From Microbacterium sp. Bi121 (lineage in GTDB: Bacteria; Actinomycetota; Actinomycetes; Actinomycetales; Microbacteriaceae): 64,000 bases of DNA. Each line of letters opens with the position of its first letter. Positions within the stretch are counted from its first letter, which is position 1. The stretch covers positions 372,001-436,000 of the forward strand of contig NZ_CAKKLJ010000002.1 of the NCBI RefSeq assembly GCF_918698005.1, read 5' to 3'. Of this stretch, positions 17,692 through 26,942 are shown piece after piece. Position numbers and translations under genes: made by a program. A model generated the notes under the pieces. That model saw nothing but the letters and a program-made list of their open reading frames with translations, did no database searches and was not told where the DNA came from.

Positions 17692-18484
17692 CCTGGCCTC
17701 GGCCGGGGATCACCGGAATGGCTGAGAGCAACTTCTTCGTGTATTCCTGTTGCGGATGCAGCAGCACGTCGCGGGTCGTTCCTCGCTCGACGATCGCTCC
17801 GTCGTTCATGACGGCGACGGTGTCGCACAGGTTCTGCACGACGCCGATGTCGTGCGAGACGAGGATCAGGGTGAGGTCCTCGGTCTCGAGCAGATGCTCG
17901 AGCACCTCGAGGATCTGCGCGCGGACGGTGACGTCGAGGGCAGACAGCGGCTCATCGCCGACGAGGATGCGCGGGCGGTGCACGATCGCGCGCGCGATCG
18001 CCACGCGTTGGCGTTGACCGCCGGAGAACTCGTGCGGGTAGCGATCGGCCATCGAGGGCTCGAGTCCGACCTGGGCGAGCACCTCGCGCACCCGTGCCCG
18101 CCGGTCGTCGTCGATGCCGAGCGCCCACAGCGGTTCGGCGATGATCTGGCCGGCGTTCATGCGCGGGTCCAGCGACGCGTAGGGGTCCTGGAACACCAGC
18201 CCCGTCGCCCGTCGCAGCCAGTGCAGCGAACGAGCGGATGCCGCGGCATCCACCTCGCGTCCGTCGACGCGCACGCTGCCCGTCGTCGGGCGATCCAGGC
18301 CCAGCAACAGGCGAATCAGTGTCGACTTGCCCGACCCTGATTCGCCGATGATGCCGATCGACTCGCCGGATTCGATGTCGAGGTCGGTGGGCTGCAGAGC
18401 CGTCTGACGGCCGGCTCGCTCGAACACCGACCGGGTCGGCACGGCGAAGTCGCGGCTGAGCCCGCGGGCCTCGATGAGGCTCAT
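17660..18484 (-). CDS. Peptide-type ABC transporter ATP-binding protein (DppF/OppF-like)
   Basis: 274-residue ATPase on the inner face of the membrane, one of two energising a dipeptide/oligopeptide-type importer. Walker [10 protein letters not shown] (Lys53), the Q-loop at VFQDPYASLDPRM, signature [14 protein letters not shown], Walker B RILVGDEPLSALD and H-loop LVSHD are all intact. The family's DxxFE-type C-terminal tail is present as VLLHPQQEYTKKLL. Start ATG 18484 overlaps the stop of the upstream ATPase (ATGA). Last gene of the operon; its stop lies inside the convergent acetyltransferase gene. Confidence 0.93.
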   Translation of the reverse strand: MSLIEARGLSRDFAVPTRSVFERAGRQTALQPTDLDIESGESIGIIGESGSGKSTLIRLLLGLDRPTTGSVRVDGREVDAAASARSLHWLRRATGLVFQDPYASLDPRMNAGQIIAEPLWALGIDDDRRARVREVLAQVGLEPSMADRYPHEFSGGQRQRVAIARAIVHRPRILVGDEPLSALDVTVRAQILEVLEHLLETEDLTLILVSHDIGVVQNLCDTVAVMNDGAIVERGTTRDVLLHPQQEYTKKLLSAIPVIPGRGQVSSGDDAPSV

Positions 18485-19272
18485 GAGTCGTCTCCGTCCG
18501 GTCGCCACAGCGTCGCTGTGGCGTCGCGGAGCAGCCCCTGGGTGATCGGCGACGCCGGGGCGCTGAGCAGTGTCGACACGGGTGCTGCCTCGATTACGCG
18601 GCCGTCCTCCAGCACGACGCCATCGGTCGCGACCTGAGCGAGAACGGCGAGGTCGTGGGTGATGAACATCAGCGACATGCCGTGCTCGGAAGTGAGCGAG
18701 AGCAGCAGCTTCAGGATCTCGGCCTGGATCGTCACGTCGAGAGCGGTGGTGGGTTCGTCGGCGATGAGAAGCCGAGGGCGGCAGGCGAGGGCCATGGCGA
18801 TCGCGACGCGCTGACGCTGGCCCCCGGAGAGCTGGTGCGGATACTTGTCGACGATCGTCTCGGGGTCTGGCAGGCGCACGCGGGCTGCCTCTTCGATCGC
18901 GCGCTGACGCGCTTCGCGCTTGCTGACGCCGGTGTGGATGCGCACCGATTCCGCGATCTGCCGGCCGACGGTGCGGATGGGGTTGAGGGCAGTGCGCGGC
19001 TCCTGGAAGACGATGCCGATGTCGTCGCCGCGGAATCGCGCCAGTTCCCGCTCCGGCATCCCGAGCAGCTCCGTGCCATCCCAGCGGATGCTGCCCCGAG
19101 CCGTCGCTCCGTCGGGGAGGAGCCCGAGCACGGCGAGCGCGGTGATCGACTTGCCCGAGCCGGATTCGCCGATGAGGCCCAGTCGAGCACCGTCCGGAAC
19201 CTCGAACGAGATGCCGTCGACGACGCGGTCGCCGTCGATCTCGACGATCAGATTCTGCACGACGAGGCTCAC
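18481..19272 (-). CDS. Peptide-type ABC transporter ATP-binding protein (DppD/OppD-like)
   Basis: 263-residue ATPase, partner of the following gene in the same importer. Intact motifs: Walker [11 protein letters not shown]-loop [15 protein letters not shown], signature [15 protein letters not shown], Walker [14 protein letters not shown] and H-loop FITHD. At 263 residues it is shorter than many DppD proteins (around 330) because the C-terminal cysteine-containing extension, a possible iron-sulfur or peptide-specificity region, is missing. The GTG start overlaps the stop of the permease gene (GTGA). Confidence 0.93.
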   Translation of the reverse strand: MSLVVQNLIVEIDGDRVVDGISFEVPDGARLGLIGESGSGKSITALAVLGLLPDGATARGSIRWDGTELLGMPERELARFRGDDIGIVFQEPRTALNPIRTVGRQIAESVRIHTGVSKREARQRAIEEAARVRLPDPETIVDKYPHQLSGGQRQRVAIAMALACRPRLLIADEPTTALDVTIQAEILKLLLSLTSEHGMSLMFITHDLAVLAQVATDGVVLEDGRVIEAAPVSTLLSAPASPITQGLLRDATATLWRPDGDDS

Positions 19273-20153
19273 GCGACCACCGCCGGGGTGTGGGACTCGG
19301 CTTCTCGACGCCGCGCTGACCTGTGCTGCAGCGTCGGGTCCGTGGCCTCACGCAATGCGTCGCCGAGCAGGTTGAGCGCGAGGACCGTGATGGTGATGGC
19401 CAGGCCCGGCCAGACCACCGACAGCGGATGGATGCTGATGTATCGCTGAAGGTCGGAGAGCAGGATGCCCCAGGAGGGCTCGGTCACCGAGGCGCCGAAG
19501 CCGAGATAGGAGAGCCCCGCCTCGGCGAGCACGGCGACGGCCATCGACCACGACAACTGCACGATGAAGACAGGCGCGACGTTCGGCAGCAGATGCCGGA
19601 CGAGGTTCTGCGCCGGGGTAAGGCCGGATGCACGGCCGGCGAGCACGAAATCGCTCTGCTGCACGCGACGCAGCTCTGGCCGGGTGACGCGGGCGATGTT
19701 GACGCCGAAGCCGATTCCGACCGCCCAGACCACGACCCACAGCGACCCTCCCCACACCGAGGAGATCATCATCGCGATGATGAGCACCGGGAACGCGATG
19801 AGGATGTCGACGAGAACAGCGACGGCCTCGCGCATCCAGCGGAACGTCAGCGCCCCGAGGGCCGCCAGCGCGATGCCGACGAGCGTCGCGACGATCCCGG
19901 CGCCGATGCTGACGAAGACGGTGGTGCGCGCTCCGGCCATGATGAGGCTCAGGATGTCGCGACCTGTGCCGTCGGTGCCCAGCAGATGCGGCCAGCTGGG
20001 TGCGGCCCAGCGGTTGCGGACGTCCGCGTCGAGAGGGTTGAACGGCGTCCAGAACAGTGCCACCAACGCGATGAGGGCGATCGCCGCGACGGCGATCAGA
20101 CTGAAACGTCCCGTGGCACCGGACCACAGTCTGCGCAACCAGCTCGGCATCAT
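19269..20153 (-). CDS. Peptide-type ABC transporter permease (DppC-like)
   Basis: 294-residue inner-membrane permease of the DppC/OppC type. N-terminal span FSLIAVAAIALIALVALFW, then the family block HLLGTDGTGRDILSLIMAGARTT and the cytoplasmic EAA loop SGLTPAQNLVRHLLPNV, which docks on the ATPases. About six spans in all. Two adjacent ATGs (20153 and 20150) are possible starts; the first gives an ATGA overlap with dppB-like. Confidence 0.92.
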   Translation of the reverse strand: MMPSWLRRLWSGATGRFSLIAVAAIALIALVALFWTPFNPLDADVRNRWAAPSWPHLLGTDGTGRDILSLIMAGARTTVFVSIGAGIVATLVGIALAALGALTFRWMREAVAVLVDILIAFPVLIIAMMISSVWGGSLWVVVWAVGIGFGVNIARVTRPELRRVQQSDFVLAGRASGLTPAQNLVRHLLPNVAPVFIVQLSWSMAVAVLAEAGLSYLGFGASVTEPSWGILLSDLQRYISIHPLSVVWPGLAITITVLALNLLGDALREATDPTLQHRSARRREAESHTPAVVA

Positions 20154-21097
20154 GCCTCCCTCTGCCGTGGGTCGACGACGTGGTGGATGAGGTCGACGAT
20201 GAAGCCGATCACGAGCACGAGACCGGTGAGGACCAGCAGCTCGCTCTGCACCTTCACCAGATCGCGGGTGCCGACGTCGGCGACGAGCATCCGGCCGATG
20301 CCTGGAAGGGTGAACAGCTGCTCGATGATCACCGAGCCGACGACGATGCCGGCGACCTGCAGTCCCAGCACCGTGACGATCGACAGTCCGACGGCCGGGA
20401 TGCCGTGCTGGATCAGTGCGCGGTTGCGGGTGAGCCCCTTGGCAGCGGCCGTGCGGACGAAGTCCTGACCGCGGGCCTGCAGAGTGGCGCTGCGCACGAA
20501 CCGCAATAGCATGGCGCCCTCGACGATGCCGATCGTCAGGGCGGGCAGCAGAAGAGAGCGGAAGGCCTGCCATGGCTCGTCCCAGCCCCCTCGGGGGAAA
20601 CCCTGAGCGGGCAACCAGCCGAGCAGCACCGCGAAAACGACGATCAGCATCATGCCGGCCCAGATCACCGGCACGGCGGCGAGGGCCTGCGATGCGACGC
20701 TGATCGCCGTTCCGCCGGCGCGTCCGCGCAGCAGGGCCGACAGGACGCCGAAGGGCACGGCGATCAGCAGGGCGATCACCAGCGCCATGATGCCGAGCGG
20801 CACCGTCACCCGCGCCTTCTCTGCGATCTCCGCGCCGACCGATGCGCCGCTCAGCTGCGATGTGCCGAGGTCACCGGTGAGCACGCCTCCGATCCAATCG
20901 CCGTACTGCACCGGCAGCGGGCGATTCAGACCCAGCGATTCGCGGAGCGCCTCGACGGTTGCCTGCGGTGCCTGCGTTCCGGCGATGAGCTGCGCCACAT
21001 CGCCGGGGAAGACGCGCAGCGTGAGGAAGATCAGCACGCTCGACACGAGGAGTCCCGCGATGAGCAGGGCCCCTCGTGTCAGCGTGTACCGGATCAC
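20150..21097 (-). CDS. Peptide-type ABC transporter permease (DppB-like)
   Basis: 315-residue permease of the DppB/OppB type: first span RGALLIAGLLVSSVLIFLTL, the periplasmic-side block LGLNRPLPVQYGDWI, LTGDLGTSQLSG, and the EAA loop AAAKGLTRNRALIQHGIP. It forms the channel with the DppC-like protein. GTG start 20 bases after the stop of the binding protein; no strong ribosome-binding site. Confidence 0.92.
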   Translation of the reverse strand: MIRYTLTRGALLIAGLLVSSVLIFLTLRVFPGDVAQLIAGTQAPQATVEALRESLGLNRPLPVQYGDWIGGVLTGDLGTSQLSGASVGAEIAEKARVTVPLGIMALVIALLIAVPFGVLSALLRGRAGGTAISVASQALAAVPVIWAGMMLIVVFAVLLGWLPAQGFPRGGWDEPWQAFRSLLLPALTIGIVEGAMLLRFVRSATLQARGQDFVRTAAAKGLTRNRALIQHGIPAVGLSIVTVLGLQVAGIVVGSVIIEQLFTLPGIGRMLVADVGTRDLVKVQSELLVLTGLVLVIGFIVDLIHHVVDPRQREA

Positions 21098-21117
21098 TCT
21101 GCGACAGTCGGCTCAGG

Positions 21118-22635
21118 TCACTCGCCGGCGACCGTGACGCCGGCGAGGTTGATGCGGGAGTTGATCGAGTCCTCGGGGAAGCCCGAGACGATCGGCCGCA
21201 CAGCTGTGATGGTCTGGCCGTTGTACAGCCAGTCCGCCGCGTGGTCCTCCGACACCAGGCGGGCGGCCTCGGCGAGGAGCTTCGCGGAGGCGCCGGCGTC
21301 GGTCTCGGCGAGAGCCTGGGTGTACAGGCCCTGCACCTTGGGGTTGTCGTAGCCGAAGTAGTACTCCGGGTTGGCGAAGTTGCCGAAGTCGCGCGGCTCG
21401 ACGTGCAGCACGAAGCTGAGCTCGTAGTCCTTGTTCGTGTAGACGTCCTCGAGCCACGTCGGGAACTCGACCGGGTTGACGTCGAGGGTGACGCCGACCT
21501 TCGCGAAGTCCGAGATCAGGACCTGCGGCACCGTGGTGCCGTAGAACGACGGGATGGTGAGCGTGAGCTCGAGGTCCTCCTGGCCGGCTTCGGCGAGCAG
21601 CTTCTTCGCCTTCTCCGGGTCGTAGGGTGCGACATCGGAGAGGTCTTCGTAGCCGGGGTCGAGCTCGGGGATCGGGCCGTACAGCGGTTCGCCCGCTCCG
21701 ACGGCCTCGATGAGGCCTTCGTGGTCGATGGCGAGGCGCAGCGCCTCGCGCACGCGGACGTCGTCGAGCGGCGCCTTGGCGTTGTTGAAGGCGAGCGTGG
21801 CCTTGTCGGTGGTGCGACCGGTCGTCAGGGTGAACTCGCCGGAGCTCTCGAGCTCGGGCGCGAGGTTCGGGTCGACGGCCGTCAGCACATCGAGGCTGCC
21901 GTCGAGGGCTGCGTTGACTCCGGCGGTGAAGTCCGGAATGTACTCGAAGACGACCTCCGCGACACCGGCCGGCTCGCCCCAGTAGTCGGCGTAGCGGTCG
22001 AATGTGATGCTGCTGCCGCGGCTCCAGTTCTGCAGGACGAACGGACCGGTGCCGTTCTCCGCGGTCTGCAGATCCGTCTTGTCGCCGTTCTTGAAGACGA
22101 GACCCGCGGGCCCTGTGAGAGAGAACAGGAAGTTCTGGTTCGGCTCGGTGAGGGTGATCACGACGGTCTTCTCGTCCGGAGCCGTGATTGACTCGACCGT
22201 GGCGAACTCGGCGTTCCCCTGCAAGGACTCGTCGGTGCGGACCGCGTCGTAGGATGCCACGACATCCGCGGACGTGAGAGCCGCACCATCGTGGAACGTG
22301 ACGCCCTCGTTGAGGGTGAACGTGTAGGTCAGGCCGTCGCCGGAGACCTCGTAGTCCGAGGCGAGACGAGGCTCGATCGAGTTGTCCTGGGCGCGCGTGA
22401 CGAGGCCCTCGTAGATGTTGTCGACGAGCACCTGCTCGAGGGCCGCACCGCTCGTGTGGCGGATGTCGAGGTTGGTGGGTTCGAGAACCAGCCCGACCGT
22501 GAGCGTGGCGGCTGGGTCCGGCTCGCCGACCGAGGTCTGAGTCGGCTCGGGGGAGGATCCCCCGCACGCGGTGAGGATGATGGCAGTCGCGGCGAGCGCG
22601 GAGACGACGCCGAGGCGTCTGGTGCGGCGGAACAT
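21118..22635 (-). CDS. Substrate-binding lipoprotein of a peptide-type ABC importer (SBP family 5)
   Basis: 505-residue extracytoplasmic receptor that captures substrate and hands it to the two permeases. The N terminus MFRRTRRLGVVSALAATAIILTAC is a lipoprotein signal with the modified cysteine at 24. Family-5 features follow: YEGLVTRAQDNSIEPRLASDYEVS, then LNEGVTFHDGAALTSADVVASYDA, and DDVRVREALRLAIDHEGLIEAV. Substrate may be peptides or another small molecule such as nickel chelates or a sugar; sequence alone does not decide. First gene of the receptor-permease-permease-ATPase-ATPase operon. Confidence 0.93.
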   Translation of the reverse strand: MFRRTRRLGVVSALAATAIILTACGGSSPEPTQTSVGEPDPAATLTVGLVLEPTNLDIRHTSGAALEQVLVDNIYEGLVTRAQDNSIEPRLASDYEVSGDGLTYTFTLNEGVTFHDGAALTSADVVASYDAVRTDESLQGNAEFATVESITAPDEKTVVITLTEPNQNFLFSLTGPAGLVFKNGDKTDLQTAENGTGPFVLQNWSRGSSITFDRYADYWGEPAGVAEVVFEYIPDFTAGVNAALDGSLDVLTAVDPNLAPELESSGEFTLTTGRTTDKATLAFNNAKAPLDDVRVREALRLAIDHEGLIEAVGAGEPLYGPIPELDPGYEDLSDVAPYDPEKAKKLLAEAGQEDLELTLTIPSFYGTTVPQVLISDFAKVGVTLDVNPVEFPTWLEDVYTNKDYELSFVLHVEPRDFGNFANPEYYFGYDNPKVQGLYTQALAETDAGASAKLLAEAARLVSEDHAADWLYNGQTITAVRPIVSGFPEDSINSRINLAGVTVAGE

Positions 22636-22706
22636 GATGGGTGCTGGGTCCTCTCGGGCGGCGGGTGCTGTGTGCCGGGCGGATGATGTCTGGTCGGAGA
22701 TGAAGA

Positions 22707-23630
22707 TCAGGCCGGAGAGACGAAGGCGGCGCGGATGAGCTCGGCGAGCTCGGTCGGCGCGGTCTCCTGGACGTTGTGGGTGGCGTCGATGGCGACGATG
22801 TGGGAGCCCGGCACGCGACGCCGGAAGTCTTCTGCGTCTGGTTCTGTGACGAAACCGCGTGCTGCCCTGACGAGGGTGATCGGCGCCGCGGCGGCGGCGA
22901 GGTCATCCCAGCCGCCGGCATCGAGAACGGCGCCAGGGCCGGCATCGCCCGACGAGGGCATCGCCAGTGCCCTCGCGGCGAGATGGGCGAAGTGGTGCTT
23001 CCACTCGATGCGCCCGTCGGGGCGCACCCGTGTGTTCAGGAACACTCCGCGTGCGGTCTCGGGGCGGGTGCTGCCGAAACCCAGTGACATGGCGCGGTCG
23101 ACGAGCTCGTCCCTCGTGGCGAAGTCGGTCGGGCCTTCGTAGAAGGCACGCAGGGCCGAGGGGCCGCCTGAGGTGTCGATCCCCGGCGTGATGTCGACGA
23201 TGACGAGCTCGCGAACGAGTTCAGGATGCGTGGATGCCACGGCCGCCGCGGTCAGCCCACCCAGGGACTGCCCGACGAGGATCTGCGGCTGCGTGGTCCA
23301 CTCCTGCAGCGCCAAGGCGATGTCGGGGGCAAGTGCGCGGCCCGAGTAGTCGGCGTCGTCGCGCCAGCTCGAGTCCCCGTGTCCTGCGAGGTCGATCGCG
23401 AGAACCGGCTCCTTGAGCAGCAGGACGGTCGTGTCCCAGGTGTGTGCGTTGAGACCGGCTCCATGCAGAAGGGTCACGGCGGGTGCGCCGGTGCCGTAGC
23501 GCAGCGCGCTCAGCTCGCGACCGTCCGGCAGCGTGAGCGTCAGCCGCTCGACGGCGGGAACAGATACACCGAGTGCCTCCGCCTGGAGCGGGAGGTAGTG
23601 AAACTCGCTGATCTCAGTCGTCACGCCCAT
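22707..23630 (-). CDS. Alpha/beta-fold hydrolase
   Basis: 307-residue hydrolase. Seen: the oxyanion-hole region LLHGAGLNAHTWD, nucleophile elbow GQSLGGL, an acidic residue after the late beta strand ITLVRAARGFVTEPD, and a C-terminal His in DATHNVQETAP. It resembles lipases/esterases or lactonases of the broad AB-hydrolase family 1; substrate unknown. The ATG at 23630 gives a natural N terminus; an in-frame upstream extension is uncharged by any family similarity. It lies 71 bases upstream of the ABC binding protein on the same strand, so it may be the first gene of that operon, perhaps acting on imported substrate. Confidence 0.85.
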   Translation of the reverse strand: MGVTTEISEFHYLPLQAEALGVSVPAVERLTLTLPDGRELSALRYGTGAPAVTLLHGAGLNAHTWDTTVLLLKEPVLAIDLAGHGDSSWRDDADYSGRALAPDIALALQEWTTQPQILVGQSLGGLTAAAVASTHPELVRELVIVDITPGIDTSGGPSALRAFYEGPTDFATRDELVDRAMSLGFGSTRPETARGVFLNTRVRPDGRIEWKHHFAHLAARALAMPSSGDAGPGAVLDAGGWDDLAAAAAPITLVRAARGFVTEPDAEDFRRRVPGSHIVAIDATHNVQETAPTELAELIRAAFVSPA

Positions 23631-23794
23631 ATTCTGCTCCGAACCGCTGCCCAGTGTGAAACTCTGAAGCAATCTGTCAATCCTTGGTGCGGATTGAGTG
23701 CGCGAAAGTGGAGGAAAAGACGCGTCCGTCTTGTCGTTATGCGTTCCGGGTGTCTGAAGCCGGTTCCCAGCGGAGGTTGTTAGCGTCGTGGCGT

Positions 23795-25321
23795 ATGCGG
23801 TCGTCCATTCTCTCTCCCCGCTTCCGACCTGGCAAGCAGTTCGCACTGACGTGGAGCATCCCTGAGCCGTTCGGCGGCATGACCGGAGCGCTCATGCATC
23901 GGTCCCGTTCCTTCGCGCTGCTGGCCGATCGCCCGGTGGACATCCTCACTCTCGATGACCGCGTCGACTATCCGGAGCTCGAGCAGCGCCTGCGTGCCAG
24001 GGGCGAACTGATCGACGGCATCCGCATCATCAACATCTGGGACTGGCTCCGCGACCGCGAAGACTCCGGCGAGGACGCCGGTGGGGCGGAGACTGCGCCT
24101 CGCCACATCCATGACCCGATTCCCGTTGACGCCGACTCCGTGGAACACCGGCACGGCGACGTCGTCCTGCTCAGAGAGGTTCGCGCGGCTGACGGCGGGG
24201 CACTGGCTGCGGATCGGTTCCGTCGTGACGGCACCCTGCTCGTGACGGACCGCCGCGATCCGCAGACCCGCAAGCGGAGCGTGGTGCTCTACGACCGGCG
24301 CGGCCGGCCGGTGCGCAGCTGGGGGAGTGCCTGGGGCCTCTATCGCCACTGGCTGGACGAACTCGTCGGCGACGACGAGAGCTTCCTCATCGTCGATTCG
24401 AAGACCGCCGCCCGGTTCGCCCGCACCTACCGTCGGCGCAACGTCGTCACGATGCACGTGCTGCACGGGTCGCACCGCACGGCGGACGGTTCAGGTCTCA
24501 GCTCCTCCCGACGGAGCGTGCTCGAGAACCTCGGGGACTTCGACTCCGTCGCGCTGCTGACTCGGGCGCAGCGGGCGGACCTGATCAGCGACCTCGGACC
24601 TCACGAGAACGTCGCCGTCATCCCGAACGGTTTCAATGACGTCATGTCCGGCGGTCCGGCCGCGCATCGCCGCGGCCGAGGCCTCATGCTCGCTTCCTTG
24701 ACGGCTCGCAAGCGCGTCTCGCACGCAGTGAAGGCGGTGGCACGTGCATCCAGAGAGGCCGATGTGACACTCGACGTCTTCGGCGAAGGGGTGCGGCGCC
24801 CCCTGCTGGAGAAGACGATCAGGTCGCAGCGGATGCAGCAGCGGGTGTCGCTGCGCGGGCACGACGATGCGGCCAGATCAGCATTCGCCACGGCGGATTT
24901 CATGCTGCTGACCTCGAAGGCCGAGGGGCTTCCTCTCGCGCTCGTCGAGGGCATGGCGGCCGGCTGCGTGCCGATCGCCTACGACATCCCCTACGGACCC
25001 GCCGACGTGATCGCGCACGGGTCGAACGGGTTCCTCGTGCCGCCGGGGGACGTCGACGGCCTGGCGCAGCGCATCGTCGAGTTGCAGCGGATGCCGCGTC
25101 ACCGCGTCGAGACGATGCGGCGGCGTGCCAGGGCCACCGCCGCGCAGTTCAGCGATCGAGCAGTCGTTCGTGCCTGGGCGCGCGAGATGGAGCGCGCGTA
25201 CGAGCGCAAGCACGCCGCATCCTCGCCGCAATCCACGATCCGACGTCTGCGCCGAGCCATCGGCCGCGCGAAACGACGGATCATCCGACTCAGCGGCCGA
25301 TACGAGCGATCAGACGCGTGA
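23795..25321 (+). CDS. Glycosyltransferase, GT4 family (TagE-like)
   Basis: 508-residue retaining glycosyltransferase. The N-terminal part (IPEPFGGMTGALMHRSRSFA, then DRPVDILTLDDRVDY) resembles poly(glycerol-phosphate) alpha-glucosyltransferases such as TagE; the C-terminal GT-B half has VIPNGFNDV, LASLTARKRVSHAVKAVA, the donor-binding SKAEGLPLALVEGMAAG and IAYDIPYGPADVI. It most likely decorates a teichoic-acid-like or other envelope polymer from the cytoplasmic side. A basic C-terminal tail may contact the membrane. The ATG is eight bases after TAGCGT (23781-23786). Its 3' end overlaps the convergent acyltransferase by 12 bases. Confidence 0.85.
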   Translation: MRSSILSPRFRPGKQFALTWSIPEPFGGMTGALMHRSRSFALLADRPVDILTLDDRVDYPELEQRLRARGELIDGIRIINIWDWLRDREDSGEDAGGAETAPRHIHDPIPVDADSVEHRHGDVVLLREVRAADGGALAADRFRRDGTLLVTDRRDPQTRKRSVVLYDRRGRPVRSWGSAWGLYRHWLDELVGDDESFLIVDSKTAARFARTYRRRNVVTMHVLHGSHRTADGSGLSSSRRSVLENLGDFDSVALLTRAQRADLISDLGPHENVAVIPNGFNDVMSGGPAAHRRGRGLMLASLTARKRVSHAVKAVARASREADVTLDVFGEGVRRPLLEKTIRSQRMQQRVSLRGHDDAARSAFATADFMLLTSKAEGLPLALVEGMAAGCVPIAYDIPYGPADVIAHGSNGFLVPPGDVDGLAQRIVELQRMPRHRVETMRRRARATAAQFSDRAVVRAWAREMERAYERKHAASSPQSTIRRLRRAIGRAKRRIIRLSGRYERSDA

Positions 25322-26422
25322 GCGCATCCGCTCGAGCGGCGCGGCACCCGCCCCGGCGGCTCGCGCCAACCGGTGAGCTGGTGCCTCGAGGACGCGATGG
25401 AACAGGGCGCCGAGAAAAAGACTTGCTGGGATGCCGACGGCCGCGACCAGCGCCCAGTTCTCGCTTCCCCACAGGTAGGCGAGCGTTCCGATCAGCGGGA
25501 CATGGACGAGATACAGACTGTACGAGGTGCGCCCGAGCCACTGCGGCACAGGAGACTCCAGCCCCGCGCGCAGCCGCGGCCAGCCCATCGCGACAACGAT
25601 GACCAGGGCGGCACCGATCCCGGCGAGCCCCCACATCGCGCGCCCCACGATGCTCGACGGCTCCGCGAACGGCCGCGTCAGCCAACTGGCGATGAGGAGC
25701 GTCAGCGCGATCGTGGTGACACATGGCCAGAACGCCCGGGGGCGGGGTCTGCGCACCCAGGCGAGCAGATCGTCGAGGCGTACGGCCATCAGCGAGCCCA
25801 GCATGAACACGGGCAGGTACACGAGTGCTTCCACATCGATGATCCGCCCGACGACAGTGAGTGCGCACGCGGCGGTCGCCGCCAGCATCGCGTGACGACG
25901 CAGCACCACGGCAAGGACGACGAACAGGGGGAGTGCGAGGGAGAAGATCAGCTCCCACCGCAGCGACCACAGCACGTTGTTGATGTCGTAGCTCTTCGTC
26001 AGCAGGAGCGCTTCGTCGAGGAACGAGCCCCAGCTCACGCTCGACGCCTGCGCGTTCTGCATCCACGAGCCATCCGGCATGCTCGCGGGGTCGCGCGGCA
26101 CGAGCGCGATGAGCGCGGTGGCCAGCACGACCGATCCCCAGACGGGCAGATAGAGCCGCAGTACGCGGGTGGGATAGTAGCGAATCCAGCTGAATCCTTC
26201 GCGCAGCACCGGCAGGGTCACCACGAAGCCGGAGAGCACGAAGAACACCAGGACGGCTTCCGTCCCGGCGAACGCGAGCTTGACCGGGCTCTGGGTGAGC
26301 CAGGCGGAGAGCGTCTCGTCCAGGTGCGGCATCGCCACGAGGCTGCAGTGATAGATCACCACCACCAGCGAGGCCATTCCACGGACCCCGTCGAGACTCG
26401 CTATGCGCTGAGAGTTCGCCAT
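25310..26422 (-). CDS. Membrane acyltransferase, AT3 family (OafA-like)
   Basis: 370-residue integral membrane protein with about ten spans. N-terminal family signature RIASLDGVRGMASLVVVIYH with the catalytic-type His, then FFVLSGFVVTLPVLRE, the RYYPTRVLRLYLPVW arginine block and WSLRWELIFSLALPL. AT3 proteins O-acylate envelope sugars or lipids. The ATG at 26422 follows TAGCGT by eight bases, the same arrangement as the facing glycosyltransferase gene; TTG 26431 and GTG 26428 are less likely. The pair could act on one surface glycan. Confidence 0.88.
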   Translation of the reverse strand: MANSQRIASLDGVRGMASLVVVIYHCSLVAMPHLDETLSAWLTQSPVKLAFAGTEAVLVFFVLSGFVVTLPVLREGFSWIRYYPTRVLRLYLPVWGSVVLATALIALVPRDPASMPDGSWMQNAQASSVSWGSFLDEALLLTKSYDINNVLWSLRWELIFSLALPLFVVLAVVLRRHAMLAATAACALTVVGRIIDVEALVYLPVFMLGSLMAVRLDDLLAWVRRPRPRAFWPCVTTIALTLLIASWLTRPFAEPSSIVGRAMWGLAGIGAALVIVVAMGWPRLRAGLESPVPQWLGRTSYSLYLVHVPLIGTLAYLWGSENWALVAAVGIPASLFLGALFHRVLEAPAHRLARAAGAGAAPLERMRSRV

Positions 26423-26465
26423 CTGCACCAACGCTAGACAGGGGGTCTGAGCCTAAGCTGAGGGC

Positions 26466-26942
26466 ATGAGCGAGACGCGAGTGCACCTGTCGAAGACCGA
26501 GCCGGCGGCGTACGAGGCCCTGGACCAGTTCTCCCGCACCGTGGGGCAGATCTGCCGCGACAACGGCATCGACGATCGTCTCAAGGAGCTCGTCATGATC
26601 CACTGCTCGCAGCTGAACGGATGCGCGTACTGCACGCGCATCCACCTCGACCGCGCGGTCAAGGCCGGACTCGACGCGGACACGCTCCTCCAGATCGCCA
26701 CCTGGCGCGAGAGCGGGGTGTTCTCCGACCGGGAACGTGCAGCACTCGAACTGGCCGAATCCTTCACCTTCATCCACGATGAGGGCGTCTCGGACGACGT
26801 GTACGACCGGGTGGGCAGCGTGTTCACCGAGAAGGAGTACGCGGCATTGAGCTGGGCGTGCGTGTCGATCAATGCGTTCAATCGCGTCGTGATCGCCGGC
26901 CGCTATCCGGTCCTGCCGCGGGTTGAGAAGGCGACGGCGTGA
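26466..26942 (+). CDS. Carboxymuconolactone decarboxylase/AhpD-family protein
   Basis: 158-residue all-helical protein of the AhpD-like family. The active-site motif NGCAYCTRIH gives Cys53, Cys56 and His60, the CxxC-x3-H arrangement of alkylhydroperoxidase-type members, so a thiol-peroxidase or disulfide role is likelier than lactone decarboxylation. The ATG is six bases after TAAGCT (26454-26459). The next gene, a phosphatase, starts four bases before this stop (GTGA), so they are translated together. Confidence 0.9.
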   Translation: MSETRVHLSKTEPAAYEALDQFSRTVGQICRDNGIDDRLKELVMIHCSQLNGCAYCTRIHLDRAVKAGLDADTLLQIATWRESGVFSDRERAALELAESFTFIHDEGVSDDVYDRVGSVFTEKEYAALSWACVSINAFNRVVIAGRYPVLPRVEKATA

